NCBI RefSeq assembly: GCF_022829365.1
Contig: NZ_JAKSYJ010000114.1
Span: 1 to 64,000 of the forward strand
DNA: 64,000 bases
Direction of reading: 5' to 3'
From: Methylobacterium sp. J-077
GTDB taxonomy: Bacteria > Pseudomonadota > Alphaproteobacteria > Rhizobiales > Beijerinckiaceae
The notes below the pieces were generated by a model. The model saw nothing but the letters and a program-made list of their open reading frames with translations. It searched no databases and was not told where the DNA came from. The first letter of the stretch is position 1. Each line of letters opens with the position of its first letter. Positions 1-9,256 of the stretch are shown here, in pieces. A program made the translations under genes and the position numbers.

Positions 1-2
1 AC

Positions 3-929
3 GACTTCTCGCCGGTGTGCCACCGCAACCACCTGGTGATGCCGGACGGGCGCTATTGCGGCCTGGCGCCGGTGCCGGTGTGCCGGGACTGCCTGGCCGC
101 GGACGCGGACGGCTACGAGGAGCCGGACCCGGCGGAGCGCCGGGCCGCATTCGGGCGGTTTTTGGCCGGTGCGGCGCGAGTGTTCGCGCCGTCGGCCGAC
201 ACGGCGGGCCGGATCGGGGCGGTGTATCCGGATCTGGCGATCACGGTGCGGCCGCATGTCGAGCACGACCGGCGCGTGCGATCCACCGCCCTGCGCAGAC
301 CGGGCCGCGTGCGCCGGGTCGCCGTGCTGGGTGGAATCAGCATGCCCGAAGGTGGCCTTCTGCTCCAGGCCCTGGCCGCAGACGCGCTGAAAAGGAATCT
401 ACCGCTGCGGTTTGCGATCGTAGGCTTCTCCGATCCGACACTCACGGATGGCCTGAGGCGGGCCGGCGTCACCGAGACGGGCCGCTACTCTACCGACGAC
501 CCGACGCTCGATCGGGTCGCCCGGGCGGCCCTGCAGATCGCCGAGACCGGGCAACACTGGGCGGACGATGAGATCCTCGACCTCCTGCCGATGGCTTCCG
601 CCGACTTAATCCTGCTACCGGCGATCTGGCCGGAGACTTATTCGTATACCCTGACCCTGGCTCTGCGAACCGACATGCCGGTGGTGGCCTTCGACCTCGG
701 CGACCAGGGCGACCGGCTGCGCGCCCATCCGAAAGGCCACGTCCTGCCCTACGCTCTCGCCAGACATCCAGGGACACTGAACGACCAACTGATGGCGATC
801 GACATCTCGGTCGGCGGGCCGATCTCCGCGCCCGCTCAAGCGGCCGAATATGAGGACCTGATGGGCGACTACTACGCCCTCGACAACGTAAGGCAGGTCC
901 CTTCGGCACATCCGAACAACGCACTTTAG
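3..929 (+). CDS. Glycosyltransferase, C-terminal part (5' end outside window)
   Basis: The reading frame is open from the first bases of the window (D-F-S-P-V-C-H-R-N-H), so the start lies upstream and only about 308 C-terminal residues are visible. A Cys-rich stretch near the left edge (C-H-R-N-H, then Y-C-G and C-R-D-C-L) is followed by 'ARVFAPSADTAGRIGAVYPD' and a second Rossmann-like half with 'RVAVLGGISMPEGG'. This arrangement is typical of the C-terminal GT-B part of large multidomain glycosyltransferases of polysaccharide loci. It lies 46 bases upstream of a polysaccharide-export permease in the same direction, which fits capsule or EPS assembly. The donor and acceptor sugars cannot be predicted. 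Confidence 0.7.
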   Translation, partial: DFSPVCHRNHLVMPDGRYCGLAPVPVCRDCLAADADGYEEPDPAERRAAFGRFLAGAARVFAPSADTAGRIGAVYPDLAITVRPHVEHDRRVRSTALRRPGRVRRVAVLGGISMPEGGLLLQALAADALKRNLPLRFAIVGFSDPTLTDGLRRAGVTETGRYSTDDPTLDRVARAALQIAETGQHWADDEILDLLPMASADLILLPAIWPETYSYTLTLALRTDMPVVAFDLGDQGDRLRAHPKGHVLPYALARHPGTLNDQLMAIDISVGGPISAPAQAAEYEDLMGDYYALDNVRQVPSAHPNNAL

Positions 930-975
930 CCCAGTTTTTCGACGAAGCAGGCGGAGAAACGCAGAGGCCACCCCG

Positions 976-1770
976 ATGTCCGCTCTCCTCACGGCTCAAA
1001 CACAGAAGAGCCCGGTCGAGTCCTATCTGCACGTCCTGCACGCTCTGATTCTGCGCGACATGCGCACGCGTTTTGGAGCGTCGATTTGGGGCTATGCCGT
1101 GGTGGTTCTATGGCCCTGCGTCCACGTCTTCATGTTGATCTCGATCTACACATTCCAGAAGTTGGCTGCGCCCCTTGGCGATAGCAGGCCGCTATTTTTC
1201 GCTACGGGCGCGGTCCCCGTCCTGGTTTTTCAATATATCTCCCGGGAAGTGATGAAATCCGTCATCATGAATCGCCCGTTGACGTACTATCCTCAAGTTA
1301 AGCTTTTTGATTTAGTTTTCTCCCGCATACTGGTCGAAATTGTTACCGGATTTCTGGCTCTGCTTGTCGTTACCTCAGTATTAGTTGTCTTGGGTACAAA
1401 CCCTATCCCAGCAAATCCGATCGCTGCTGTTTCTGGCTACGTGGCCGCGATCATTTTAGGGATTGGCGTCGGGACAATCAATGTCGCGATCATAGGGTTT
1501 TTTCCCGGATGGATGATCGGCTATGCGCTTTTTAGTATTATCATGTATGTGTCGAGCGGAGTCATGTTTCTGCCAAGCTTCATGCCTGATAAGGTCTATT
1601 ATTGGATGAAATTTAATCCGGCCCTGCAATGCGCGGAATGGGTACGGTCAGCCTACTATCCATATGCCGGCATTCAAGTGGATTATTTATACGTCATTAT
1701 GTTTGGCCTGACTTCAGCAAGCATCGGCCTTCTGCTCATCAAGCACGTAGTTAGCAAACTTAATTCTTGA
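976..1770 (+). CDS. ABC-2 type polysaccharide export permease (KpsM/Wzm-like)
   Basis: This 264-residue integral membrane protein opens with a soluble 'LILRDMRTRFG' segment, the usual N-terminal signature of ABC-2 polysaccharide/polyol-phosphate exporters (KpsM, Wzm, RfbA). About six hydrophobic segments follow, then the conserved region 'YVSSGVMFLPSFMP...NPALQCAEWVRSAYYPYAG'. It would form the inner-membrane pore exporting a capsule or O-antigen-like polymer, energised by a separate ATPase. No KpsT/Wzt ATPase gene is visible in the window. The second half of the gene (about 1250-1770) is clearly AT-richer than its surroundings, suggesting transfer. The ATG at 976 follows a purine-rich GCAGAGG. 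Confidence 0.85.
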   Translation: MSALLTAQTQKSPVESYLHVLHALILRDMRTRFGASIWGYAVVVLWPCVHVFMLISIYTFQKLAAPLGDSRPLFFATGAVPVLVFQYISREVMKSVIMNRPLTYYPQVKLFDLVFSRILVEIVTGFLALLVVTSVLVVLGTNPIPANPIAAVSGYVAAIILGIGVGTINVAIIGFFPGWMIGYALFSIIMYVSSGVMFLPSFMPDKVYYWMKFNPALQCAEWVRSAYYPYAGIQVDYLYVIMFGLTSASIGLLLIKHVVSKLNS

Positions 1771-2106
1771 TTGACCGAGAGATCATGCAAATCGGAGCTC
1801 GAATTATTTCAGATCGAAAGCATGAGTGCAAAGCATCTCAGGTGCTTCTGCGGTCAAACGCATTTCGCATGGGCGATCAGTCCGACCGCACGCTTCGGAC
1901 ATCAGGGGGCAAGTGCCTCCGAAAGGACGCGGATCATCGTCCTCAAATCTATCTTGCCGGACGGAACGCTATGGCAAATCGCTGGACCGGCAGGACAGTC
2001 GCTGATCTGGCCCGGTCCAAAAGATCGGTTAGGTCAAATTAGACCTCACCATACCGATAATCACGCGGCTATCTGTGGCGTGAAGTGGGCGGGAGCACTA
2101 TTGGTC
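1771..2106. other. Gene-poor gap after the export permease
   Basis: Short open frames on the plus strand here (about 90-115 codons) show no recognisable domain, no convincing ribosome binding site and no typical codon bias. The ATPase partner that normally accompanies an ABC-2 exporter is not found. No gene is called. Confidence 0.4.
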
Positions 2107-2490
2107 TTACTTATCTAGCCTTTCGCCTGTGTCCCTGCGGACGACCCCACCACCGATCAGCCGCTTGAACGGGCTGGCCTTGCCGCCCGGAAGTGAGCGG
2201 CGATGCGCATCCGTGATACCTGTATGTCGGTCGCGTACTCGGCGTAGCCGCGCGATCACTCCGACGTCGACCACCGTCTTGGCCGCATGACAGGGCTTGC
2301 ATAGCACCTGACAATTTTCGAGCGACGCGTCCTCCGTCAATGCTGCTGGCACGATGTGGTCGTAGTGGAACCGCCCGACTTGCAGGGCGCACGGACAGTG
2401 GCTGCCGTCGGTCAGCACACCCTCACACCGACCCTCCGCTCGGGCGAGGGCCGCGCGCAGCACCGCTTTGCTGAATTCCCGGCGGGGCAT
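2107..2490 (-). CDS. HNH endonuclease family protein
   Basis: About 127 residues. The HNH core reads 'HYDHIVPAALTEDASLENC' followed by 'QVLCKPCHAAKT': the H-x-D-H motif, a central N and the C-terminal C-x-x-C-H. An upstream Cys pattern (C-E-G...C-P-C) may complete a zinc site. The family cleaves DNA with one metal ion; members include phage, restriction and repair nucleases. The chosen ATG (2490) overlaps the stop of the upstream hypothetical gene in a TGATG arrangement, implying translational coupling. Whether it serves defence, a mobile element or repair is not shown by the sequence. Confidence 0.8.
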   Translation of the reverse strand: MPRREFSKAVLRAALARAEGRCEGVLTDGSHCPCALQVGRFHYDHIVPAALTEDASLENCQVLCKPCHAAKTVVDVGVIARLRRVRDRHTGITDAHRRSLPGGKASPFKRLIGGGVVRRDTGERLDK

Positions 2491-2933
2491 CACACCCCTC
2501 CTGCGCCGGCGGTCGCGATCAGTCCACTCAGGTCTGTCGCGATCGCCGCGCGTTCAGATCCGGTCTCGGCCAGCCGGTAGGCGTGCAGCTCGCACGCCCC
2601 GCGTGTTGCGCAAGCGGCGAGCCACCCGAGAAAACCGGGATCGCCGGCTTGGCAGACGCGAACAGCGACAATCGAAGCCTGTCCCTGCTCGTTGCGGCGC
2701 ACTGCCAAGACGACCGCAGGATCTTCAGCGACGAGATCAACGGTGTCGAGCGGCTGGACCACAACGACATAGCGTCGGCCCGAGTGCCCCCGCCAAGCGC
2801 TCATGGCGAGGACAGGGGCGCCACGGAGGCCCGCGCTCGTGCGTAAGCGCTCCTCACGGATCGTCGAGCGTGCCGCTCGGTCTGACTTTAGCTCGCGCAG
2901 TGCGGCTGCCCAGGAGATGCTGCGGTTTGACAT
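2490..2933 (-). CDS. Hypothetical protein coupled to the HNH nuclease
   Basis: Not recognised. The frame extends further upstream, but the distal part is low-complexity Pro/Arg and looks non-coding, so I start at the Met beginning M-S-N-R-S-I-S-W (147 residues). Another plausible start is the Met at 2804 (M-S-A-W-R-G-H). The C-terminal half has a regular beta-rich pattern ('YVVVVQPLDTVDLVAEDPAV') and looks like genuine protein. Its stop overlaps the HNH start, so the two are probably one transcript and may act together. No strong ribosome binding site decides the start. Confidence 0.5.
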   Translation of the reverse strand: MSNRSISWAAALRELKSDRAARSTIREERLRTSAGLRGAPVLAMSAWRGHSGRRYVVVVQPLDTVDLVAEDPAVVLAVRRNEQGQASIVAVRVCQAGDPGFLGWLAACATRGACELHAYRLAETGSERAAIATDLSGLIATAGAGGV

Positions 2934-4278
2934 GGCCGCCCTCACGCCGAGAAGGAGGAGGGCGGTGCCAAGTACCGGTTCGATACCCAGCAGCAGCGCG
3001 GACTCAGGGTTCGGCAACCGAGCGGTGATACGGGGCGGGGGCGGGGGAAATCGGGGATATGCATGGCACCCATCGAGTTCGCGGCAGGATCGGCCCCGCC
3101 ACTGCCCCGACCCCGCACGCGGCCCAGTAGGCCTGCAGGGTAATGCCATCCATTGAATGTCTCGGTCCGGTCGCGGACAGCGTACCTCAGTCGGCCGGAA
3201 TGATGGCACTCATGTTGGTCACCATTCTGCCGTTGAGCTACAGGTTGCCATACCGGTCATCCGTCTCCTGGTGTGGAGCGGCAATGAATAAGCGCACTCA
3301 GTCTGAGGCTCAGATCTGATTACTGCGAAGGCCTCAGCGATGTCCGATAGCGCCGCAGCACCGGTTAGCCGCCCCCTTTGCGTGCAGCCAGATATGCATG
3401 ACAGTCTGACATTTCTCATGATGTTTTCTCATTCTGCATCGTAGAAGCTGGCTGCTTCGTGGCACGATGAGTAGCGCTCCATTCGACCGAGCAGTCCAGT
3501 CGAATATGACCGCCGCGATAAGGAATATTCCAGCGGCGATCTGATCGGCCTTATCGACCCAAAATAATCCGCACTTAGGTCCTGCCTCTCACCGAAACCG
3601 CTTGCTCAGTCCAGACGACCACCATCAATCGATCAATTCCGATCGGCTTCAATCGAGCCAGGGTGCGGCGCGAGAGTTACAAGCCCCGGCATGGGCACAC
3701 CCCCCATTTCTCTGTCCAACGGCAGCGTTCACGAGAGCCGACCGCAGAATTCGCCGGCGTAACCTTGGACCGTCAGGGTCAGCCCACCGCCAGGTACGGC
3801 CAACCTTCCCGCGTCCAGATGCAGGAAATGTCCGCGCCCCATTTCTGATCAGGCCGAGCTGCCGTGAAGTCCTGATCGAGGCGGTTGCGCGGGACCGGGG
3901 AGGCGTGGCCGCTGTCCGTCGCGCGCCGGGGGCGACGCGGTTGCGCGGGAACGACTAGGACCGCGAGGCTGAGGCACCCCAGACCGGGCTGCCCGAGGTG
4001 GCGCTAGGGGCACTAGCTCGGCGCTGGAGCGGGAGAGATGACGCAGTCTCTGCAGCCGAGATTGCCATACTGAGTGTTATTGCAGGGCGAGAATGAGGTT
4101 CCGGACAGCTCCGCAAAACATACGTAAAAACCTTATTCTCAGCCCTCGAATCAGATTTTTATGGGCCAATCAACGATACAGGCTGTGGATTGCTCTGATT
4201 AACCGTATTTTTGGTTTGTATCCGCAATGATTATAACTTCTGGTCTGAGATCAATAGGAATTGAAACGAGATACAGCA
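2934..4278. other. Long gene-poor region
   Basis: About 1.3 kb without a convincing gene on either strand. Short open frames (for example around 3602-3958 plus) have irregular composition and no family signature. The last 200 bases (4080-4270) are AT-rich and probably hold the promoter of the exosortase cassette. No repeat or RNA gene was recognised. Confidence 0.4.
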
Positions 4279-4638
4279 ATGAAATACGTAGGTATATGCT
4301 CTTGCTTTGCAATAGCGCTTAGTTCCTGCAGTCCCGCTTCGGCCGGGAATGGAAATGCTCTCGCCGGCGGGTGGAACGGCGAGATATCTGGAAGTGCGCT
4401 ACGCTTGGCCCCTGCGACCGCACCGGCGACCCATGGTAGCCCATCCTCTGCACCAGCCTTTGTCAGTGGAAGCTCTGGCGGATCCCTCTTCGATTTTGGC
4501 TTTGGAGGCAGCTCAAGTCATAGCTCAGGGGGCGCGCCTTCACCTGAGGTCAACGCCATGCTCGGCTTGATGCTGGCCGGCAGCACTGTGGCCTTCCTGC
4601 GCCGTAGGAAGAGCGGCAAAGCCAAGTCAGCAGCGTGA
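4279..4638 (+). CDS. Small exported protein with PEP-CTERM-like (PEVNA) sorting signal
   Basis: 119 residues from the ATG at 4279; an in-frame TTG at 4261 is a less likely start. There is an N-terminal signal sequence with 'ALSSC' and 'SPASA-GN', compatible with either a lipobox or an ordinary signal peptidase site. A Gly/Ser-rich middle follows. The C-terminus is tripartite: 'PSPEVNA', a hydrophobic helix 'MLGLMLAGSTVAFL', and the basic tail R-R-R-K-S-G-K. This is the architecture of exosortase substrates (PEP-CTERM, VPEID-CTERM and relatives). The gene lies 10 bases upstream of an exosortase gene, so it is very likely its dedicated substrate. The role of the mature protein is unknown; such proteins often accompany polysaccharide export. 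Confidence 0.75.
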   Translation: MKYVGICSCFAIALSSCSPASAGNGNALAGGWNGEISGSALRLAPATAPATHGSPSSAPAFVSGSSGGSLFDFGFGGSSSHSSGGAPSPEVNAMLGLMLAGSTVAFLRRRKSGKAKSAA

Positions 4639-4648
4639 TGAGCCTGGC

Positions 4649-5539
4649 GTGGTCGAAGTTCTCACACGGTGCGCGTCCGCCAGCCTGATCGGAAGGGCAC
4701 GCGCGCTAACCTCGTTCCTTCCCGTCCACACCGCCAGTTGGTCTCTGCTGGTGTTCTCGGCTGGTACTGTCCTATCGGCCGTGCTGCAGCGGCACCTGCT
4801 CGAAGAGACACAGACCACCCAGCATCTGGTCGAGTTCAACGTCGGCGAGGCGTTCGGGCTCGCCGCGATCCTGTCGCTGATGCTCTCTGGCCCGCATAAG
4901 ATCCCGACGCTGGCTGGGTCCGATATCGCCGTCCTGCTGCTCTCCGCGCTGGCGTGGTTCGTGCCGGAGCAGCACGGCGTCTACCTCGCCATGACGCTCG
5001 CCGGATCGTGGTTTCTCCTGAAGAGTCGCTCCCACCCGCGGCTGGCCGGCATCGGCCAGATCTGGTTGGCTCTGTCTGTCTACGAACTCTGGGGCAAGCT
5101 CCTCTTCAAGATCGCCTACCAGGCGATCGAGGTCATCGAAGTGGGCATGATCTACAGGGTTGGACGCCTGTTCTACACCGATCTCGGTGTCGAGGGGGCG
5201 AGCCTGAGCGTTCGGCCGGATTGGTCGATCGTGATCCTCGAGGGGTGCTCGTCCTTTCACAACCTCTCTCTGACGGTGCTGATCTGGCTGTCCATCCTGA
5301 AGATCGCCGAGCAGCCGGCTAGCCAGACGGCGTTCCGCGCGCTGGGAATGAGCGCCTGCCTGGTCGTCGCGATCAACCTAACGCGCATCTTGCTGATGGT
5401 GCCGTCGCGCGAGACCTTCATCTTCTGGCATGACGGCGCAGGATCGTCCGTGGTGGCGCTAGCCTCCGTGCTGGCAGCCATCGCCCCTATCCTACTGGGC
5501 GCGGAGAGGCGCACATGCCCGCTCAGCCCGCGAACCTGA
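4649..5539 (+). CDS. Exosortase/archaeosortase family transpeptidase
   Basis: A 296-residue polytopic membrane protein. The predicted catalytic triad of the family is visible: Cys200 in 'VILEGCSSFHNLSL', Arg246 in 'INLTRILLM' and His261 in 'FWHDGAGSSVVAL', each beside a hydrophobic helix. Exosortases cut the C-terminal sorting signal of PEP-CTERM-type proteins at the periplasmic membrane face and are thought to pass them to a surface acceptor. The start is a GTG at 4649, 10 bases after the stop of the putative substrate. The 3' end overlaps the next gene by 25 bases. The subfamily cannot be assigned by eye. Confidence 0.85.
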   Translation: MVEVLTRCASASLIGRARALTSFLPVHTASWSLLVFSAGTVLSAVLQRHLLEETQTTQHLVEFNVGEAFGLAAILSLMLSGPHKIPTLAGSDIAVLLLSALAWFVPEQHGVYLAMTLAGSWFLLKSRSHPRLAGIGQIWLALSVYELWGKLLFKIAYQAIEVIEVGMIYRVGRLFYTDLGVEGASLSVRPDWSIVILEGCSSFHNLSLTVLIWLSILKIAEQPASQTAFRALGMSACLVVAINLTRILLMVPSRETFIFWHDGAGSSVVALASVLAAIAPILLGAERRTCPLSPRT

Positions 5540-6045
5540 CGCCCTGGGCACGCAGCGGCCTGGCCCTCCTGTGCCTTCTCATGGCTGTCTCGGTCGGGGT
5601 GCGGATCTACGCATACCGGCAACAGTCGGTGAGCGGCACGGCGGTCCGGGAAGCTGCCGGCGCCCCCGTGGATCTCGGCAAGGGCGTCCTGTTACCGCGC
5701 TCGGTCGCTCAGCATCGCAGCGTGCAGGTCAGCTCATGCCGAGAGCCGGCGTCTGTCGAGTTCGTGCAGGCCAGCCCCTACGGGTCCGACCCGTCGCTCC
5801 TGGGCGTACCTCGCCCTAACGATCACGTCTTCTACGTTTATCGCGGCTGGAACCTCGGCAGCCGCTTCGCCACGGCCAGCCTCAACGCGATCTACTTCAC
5901 CCGTCGGGCCTATGCCCGACTGGCGATGCAGAAGCTCCCCGCGACGGACGACATGGCCGTCAAGATCATCGTGCCAGCGGACTGCGATGCCTCACCCGAC
6001 GACGTGCTGGCGGCGTTGAGGCGTGAGGCGCGTTCCTCGGATTGA
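5515..6045 (+). CDS. Exosortase-associated membrane-anchored protein
   Basis: 176 residues with one N-terminal membrane anchor ('SGLALLCLLMAVSVGVRIYAY') and a mixed alpha/beta extracytoplasmic domain containing 'NDHVFYVYRGWNLGSRFATA'. Its start lies inside the exosortase gene (25-base overlap), which shows tight coupling. Position and topology resemble the EpsI-like periplasmic partners found with or fused to exosortases in EPS loci, but the sequence itself was not recognised. Two Cys residues in the periplasmic domain could form a disulfide. It probably helps substrate handling or links sorting to polysaccharide export (inference). Confidence 0.7.
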   Translation: MPAQPANLTPWARSGLALLCLLMAVSVGVRIYAYRQQSVSGTAVREAAGAPVDLGKGVLLPRSVAQHRSVQVSSCREPASVEFVQASPYGSDPSLLGVPRPNDHVFYVYRGWNLGSRFATASLNAIYFTRRAYARLAMQKLPATDDMAVKIIVPADCDASPDDVLAALRREARSSD

Positions 6046-6248
6046 TCGGGCTCGGGCGATCGGCTTCTGCGCCTCGCCCCACACTGGCGCGCCACCGATG
6101 AGCCGTCGGCAAACCGGAGCGGCTGCGCCGAGACTGCGTCAACGGTGATCATGGGAGAGCCCCCGCGCTGAGGCGGCCGCGGGAACGTCGTCGCGGCTGC
6201 CGATGCGGTGCTCATCGATTTGCTGGAACGTGCCTGCCGCTGTATCCG

Positions 6249-6599
6249 TCAGGTCCCGATGCGCATGTCAGCGCGCTCTCGCGCATCATCCTCAGCGGCC
6301 GGGATCCCCATCAGTACGCGCGAAGGATGGGTATGCACGATCCGAACGTTTTTCGGCGCCCAGGTGCGCCCCAGGCAAACAGCGTAGATCCAGCGATCCC
6401 ATAGATTTTTGTTTTGATTGTTGAGCGATCTTTGCCTTTCTTTAGCCTTAGCGTTAAATTTCCTAGTCTCTTCAGCCTTTTCGTCGCTATTTATATCAGA
6501 ACTGATTCCCCGATTGTCTCGCCGAGGCTGTGCATGCTGTGCGACAGCCGGAAATGAAAAATCACAGATCAGAAGCGAAATCAGTATCACAGTGCGCAT
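6249..6599 (-). CDS. Hypothetical exported protein
   Basis: 116 residues from the Met at 6599, which begins a clear signal peptide (M-R-T-V-I-L-I-S-L-L-I-C...) ending near 'AVAQ-HAQP'. The mature part is charged and helical ('DEKAEETRKFNAKAKERQR'), then has 'LWDRWIYAVCLGRTWAPKNVRIVHTHPSRVLMGIPAAEDDA'. The frame opens further upstream, but those residues precede the signal peptide and are probably untranslated. The family is unknown. The gene runs opposite to the exosortase cassette and is the only plausible gene in this stretch. Confidence 0.6.
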   Translation of the reverse strand: MRTVILISLLICDFSFPAVAQHAQPRRDNRGISSDINSDEKAEETRKFNAKAKERQRSLNNQNKNLWDRWIYAVCLGRTWAPKNVRIVHTHPSRVLMGIPAAEDDARERADMRIGT

Positions 6600-7448
6600 C
6601 AGATGCTCCAAGAGCCTCGTTGGCACCCCCTTGTTGACGCTGTGACGAAGCTGGAAACTGAGAATTTTCAAGCGATACGAAAATAACGGCGCGAAATCAC
6701 CATTCGCCAATGGGGCGCTGTAGCAGGTGAGAAGCTACGACCTGCGCTTCGCTGCGCCAAAGCTTCTACATCTCGCCAAGCGCCAACTCGCTATCAACGG
6801 GTGATCGTCGCCATGCTGCAGGCCAAGGAATCGGATGCCATCGCCCAAGTGCGGGCTCTGGCGTGCTATTGTCGTACGAGCTTCGGTTCCGGCTTAGCGG
6901 TTCGCACGAGGCCCTGGATCCCCCGCAGAGGACGACCCGCCGTCTCGGCGATCTCAGCCTCATGCTGCTGGATGAGATTGCAGGCCGGCTGATCGCCATC
7001 CAGGCCGCTAAACCCTCCATCAGCATACGCCGGTTCGAGGCCGGGCTGCCATCCTCGGAGACGACGACGAACAGGACGGAGCCTCGCTCTTGCGGGAGTG
7101 ACTTTATGCGCTCGGCCATGTCGGGCTGATATCCGTCCGAGCCCACGCGGTTAGGTCACTCCGTGGGCTGAACCAACAAACTGAATGGGCGCTGCCGCGG
7201 TTTGAGAGAAAGAATATCCCCGTCACGATGACAGGTTGGATTGAGGGCCAGCGGGCATTCCCGGCTCAAGCTCTTGGCCCAGACATCAGTGGTAACATCA
7301 TGTGGCGGGCGATGGTTTGTTGCTCAGGGCGGCGATGCTTTTGACCATCGGCGTGTTTGCACATACGATTAAGGCGGCTGCCAAGCATTACGCGACACAG
7401 ATGCTCGCTCCAATGGACTCCGCCCAAAATTTAACCGAATCAAATTTA
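6600..7448. other. Gene-poor gap, possible degraded gene near 6766-7146
   Basis: About 850 bases without a firm gene. A minus-strand frame at 6766-7146 begins in a protein-like way ('MAERIKSLPQERGSVLFVVV') but turns into Ser/Arg-rich sequence, so it may be a gene relic. A plus-strand frame at 7302-7493 has a short hydrophobic start but no family features. Neither is called. Confidence 0.35.
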
Positions 7449-8693
7449 TCAGCTCATCATTGTCTTGCGGACGAACACCGCGGCGGCAAATAAGACAGCA
7501 GATCCCGCGGCGACCAGGCTTATCATCAGAGCACGCCGGGGTTCCGTGGCAGAATTTGCCTTTACCGGCGCGGTGATCATATTAAAAAACTGAGGCTGCC
7601 GAGCGACCAAAATGCGTGCCCGGTCATAGGCCTTCCGAACCTCTTCGGCGTACTTGATCGCCCCCTTCCGTTCGTGTTCGAGAGCCTCGAACTGCGTCAG
7701 CGCGCTGGCGAGCTGACGTTTCTGGTTCGGATCCTGCCCCGTGGCTTGCCGCTCGATCCGAGCGATGTTGTCGTCGAGATCCCTGATCTGCTGCTTGATA
7801 TCGATGATCCGGCGGGATTCAGGTCCGAGATCCCGCTGGCCGATCGAGAGTTGGACGGCCAAGTTGATGCGGGCACCTCGCAACTCTGAGACGAGCTTCA
7901 GGTTGGCCTCGTTCGATTTTTCAGCGTCGAGCAGACCTTCGCGATTGCGCAGATCAGTCTGGGCGATTTCCAGCTTGGCGACGCGATCCTGAGCGATCTT
8001 CAGCTCGCGCGTGCTCTCGACCAAGGCATCCTCACGCGCCGGCATGCTGAGGTTGCCCAGCATCCGCTCGGCATCGTTCAGGATCGCTTGCGTGATCGCC
8101 AGCGACTCGTCTGGATCGAAGGCCTCCACCGTGAGCCCCATGATGCCCGAGGCCGACTCGACATCGATGGACACCCGCCGCTTCCAGTAGCGAAGGGCTT
8201 TCTCGATCGGCTCTTCAGGATCGAGGCGGGACGCGAAATCGACGCTGTTGCGTCCGAACCACTCGCGGATCGGCATCTGAGCCTCCATCGCCTCCAACAT
8301 CGGCCGGCTCAGGATGTATTCCTGGGTGATCAGCGTGTCTTGCGCGATCGTCGAACTCACCACGCCGGCATTGGTACCGACAGCATCGGGGGCCGCCTTG
8401 TCGGCCGTGCCAATCGAGGGGCGGATGGCGAACTTCACCTCGGTCACGTACCGATCCGAAGCGATGAGGCCATAGTACAGAGCGCCAGCCAGTGTCGGCA
8501 CTACGAAGCAGACCGCGAACAGGATCAGGATCCAAGGATCGCTCTTGACGTGGCTCTGGTAGGACGTGACGCCCTTCTTACGGTCCCGAAAGCTCGGCAC
8601 GTTTGGGAACTGGCGCAGGACCTTGGCGATCGCCCTCTGATTCTGAGAGGAGGCGACGGGCTTTCCGCCGACCTTCCGAGCTTCCATATTCAT
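7449..8693 (-). CDS. Capsule polysaccharide export inner-membrane protein (KpsE/Wzz-like)
   Basis: 414 residues from the ATG at 8693 (M-N-M-E-A-R-K); a further Met 31 codons upstream (8786) is possible. The layout is that of polysaccharide co-polymerase/export proteins. It has an N-terminal membrane helix ('WILILFAVCFVVPTLAGALYYG'), a long periplasmic domain starting 'ASDRYVTEVKFAIRP', extensive coiled coil ('RELKIAQDRVAKLEIAQTDL') and a C-terminal helix ('LMISLVAAGSAVLFAAAVFV') ending in a basic tail. It would span the periplasm and work with an ABC-2 exporter and an outer-membrane channel. The permease at 976-1770 is a candidate partner, although it lies 6 kb away on the other strand. Confidence 0.85.
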   Translation of the reverse strand: MNMEARKVGGKPVASSQNQRAIAKVLRQFPNVPSFRDRKKGVTSYQSHVKSDPWILILFAVCFVVPTLAGALYYGLIASDRYVTEVKFAIRPSIGTADKAAPDAVGTNAGVVSSTIAQDTLITQEYILSRPMLEAMEAQMPIREWFGRNSVDFASRLDPEEPIEKALRYWKRRVSIDVESASGIMGLTVEAFDPDESLAITQAILNDAERMLGNLSMPAREDALVESTRELKIAQDRVAKLEIAQTDLRNREGLLDAEKSNEANLKLVSELRGARINLAVQLSIGQRDLGPESRRIIDIKQQIRDLDDNIARIERQATGQDPNQKRQLASALTQFEALEHERKGAIKYAEEVRKAYDRARILVARQPQFFNMITAPVKANSATEPRRALMISLVAAGSAVLFAAAVFVRKTMMS

Positions 8694-9256
8694 GGACCAG
8701 TCCCAGGCGCTGGCGGACCGCGAAGTGTCGAGACTGAACCGGATACCCGGCGGCCTCTGTGCAGTTGCGTGCGTGGGCACTCCCATCAGCTCGCGGCGAA
8801 AGCATGTCGGCCACGGCGCTGTCGGATCAGGCTGTCGGCATGCCTCTCCAAGCGCGAGCGGTAAGAGGACGCCACTTCGCGGAACCTCAGCTGCGATCAG
8901 CTCAAACACTCCGTATCGAGGCCGATCGAACCGAGACAGCCTCAGGGCGATCAGAGATCGCACCGCCTGAGGCTAAGAACATATCCGACCAAAGGATTGA
9001 TTTGCCATCGCATAAACACAGGCGAGCAGCTTGGAACGAGTTCGAAACAGACATTTCCGATTCATATAACTGGCTGATAATTGAAAATCTCATCAGCTAA
9101 TAAAGTCTCGCCGCTATGTTCGCGTCGTGTCTGACCCTATGGGTGGTGGCAGCTCTGCTGCTCATCACCTACCTCTACCTGCACGCCCGCACTTCCACAG
9201 CGTGACGCGAAACATTGCGCCCGGACGCCTAGCGCCTGGTCATCGAATGCAGCTGG
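8694..9256. other. Intergenic region with a relic membrane segment
   Basis: Between the divergent KpsE-like and Mrr-like genes. It includes a 29-codon open frame (ATG 9116, TGA 9203-9205) encoding a hydrophobic helix ('LWVVAALLLITYLYLHA'). This frame is in phase with the gene that follows but separated from it by two stops, so it may be a lost N-terminal membrane anchor. The 8980-9115 part is AT-rich and could hold promoters. Confidence 0.4.

Noticed and set aside
3602..3958. Possible 118-codon gene in the long gap
   Set aside because: Unbalanced composition, no ribosome binding site, no family resemblance.
6766..7146. Minus-strand 126-codon hypothetical gene
   Set aside because: Only the first 50 residues look protein-like; the rest is Ser/Arg-rich and the start lacks support. 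Kept as a note in the gap entry.
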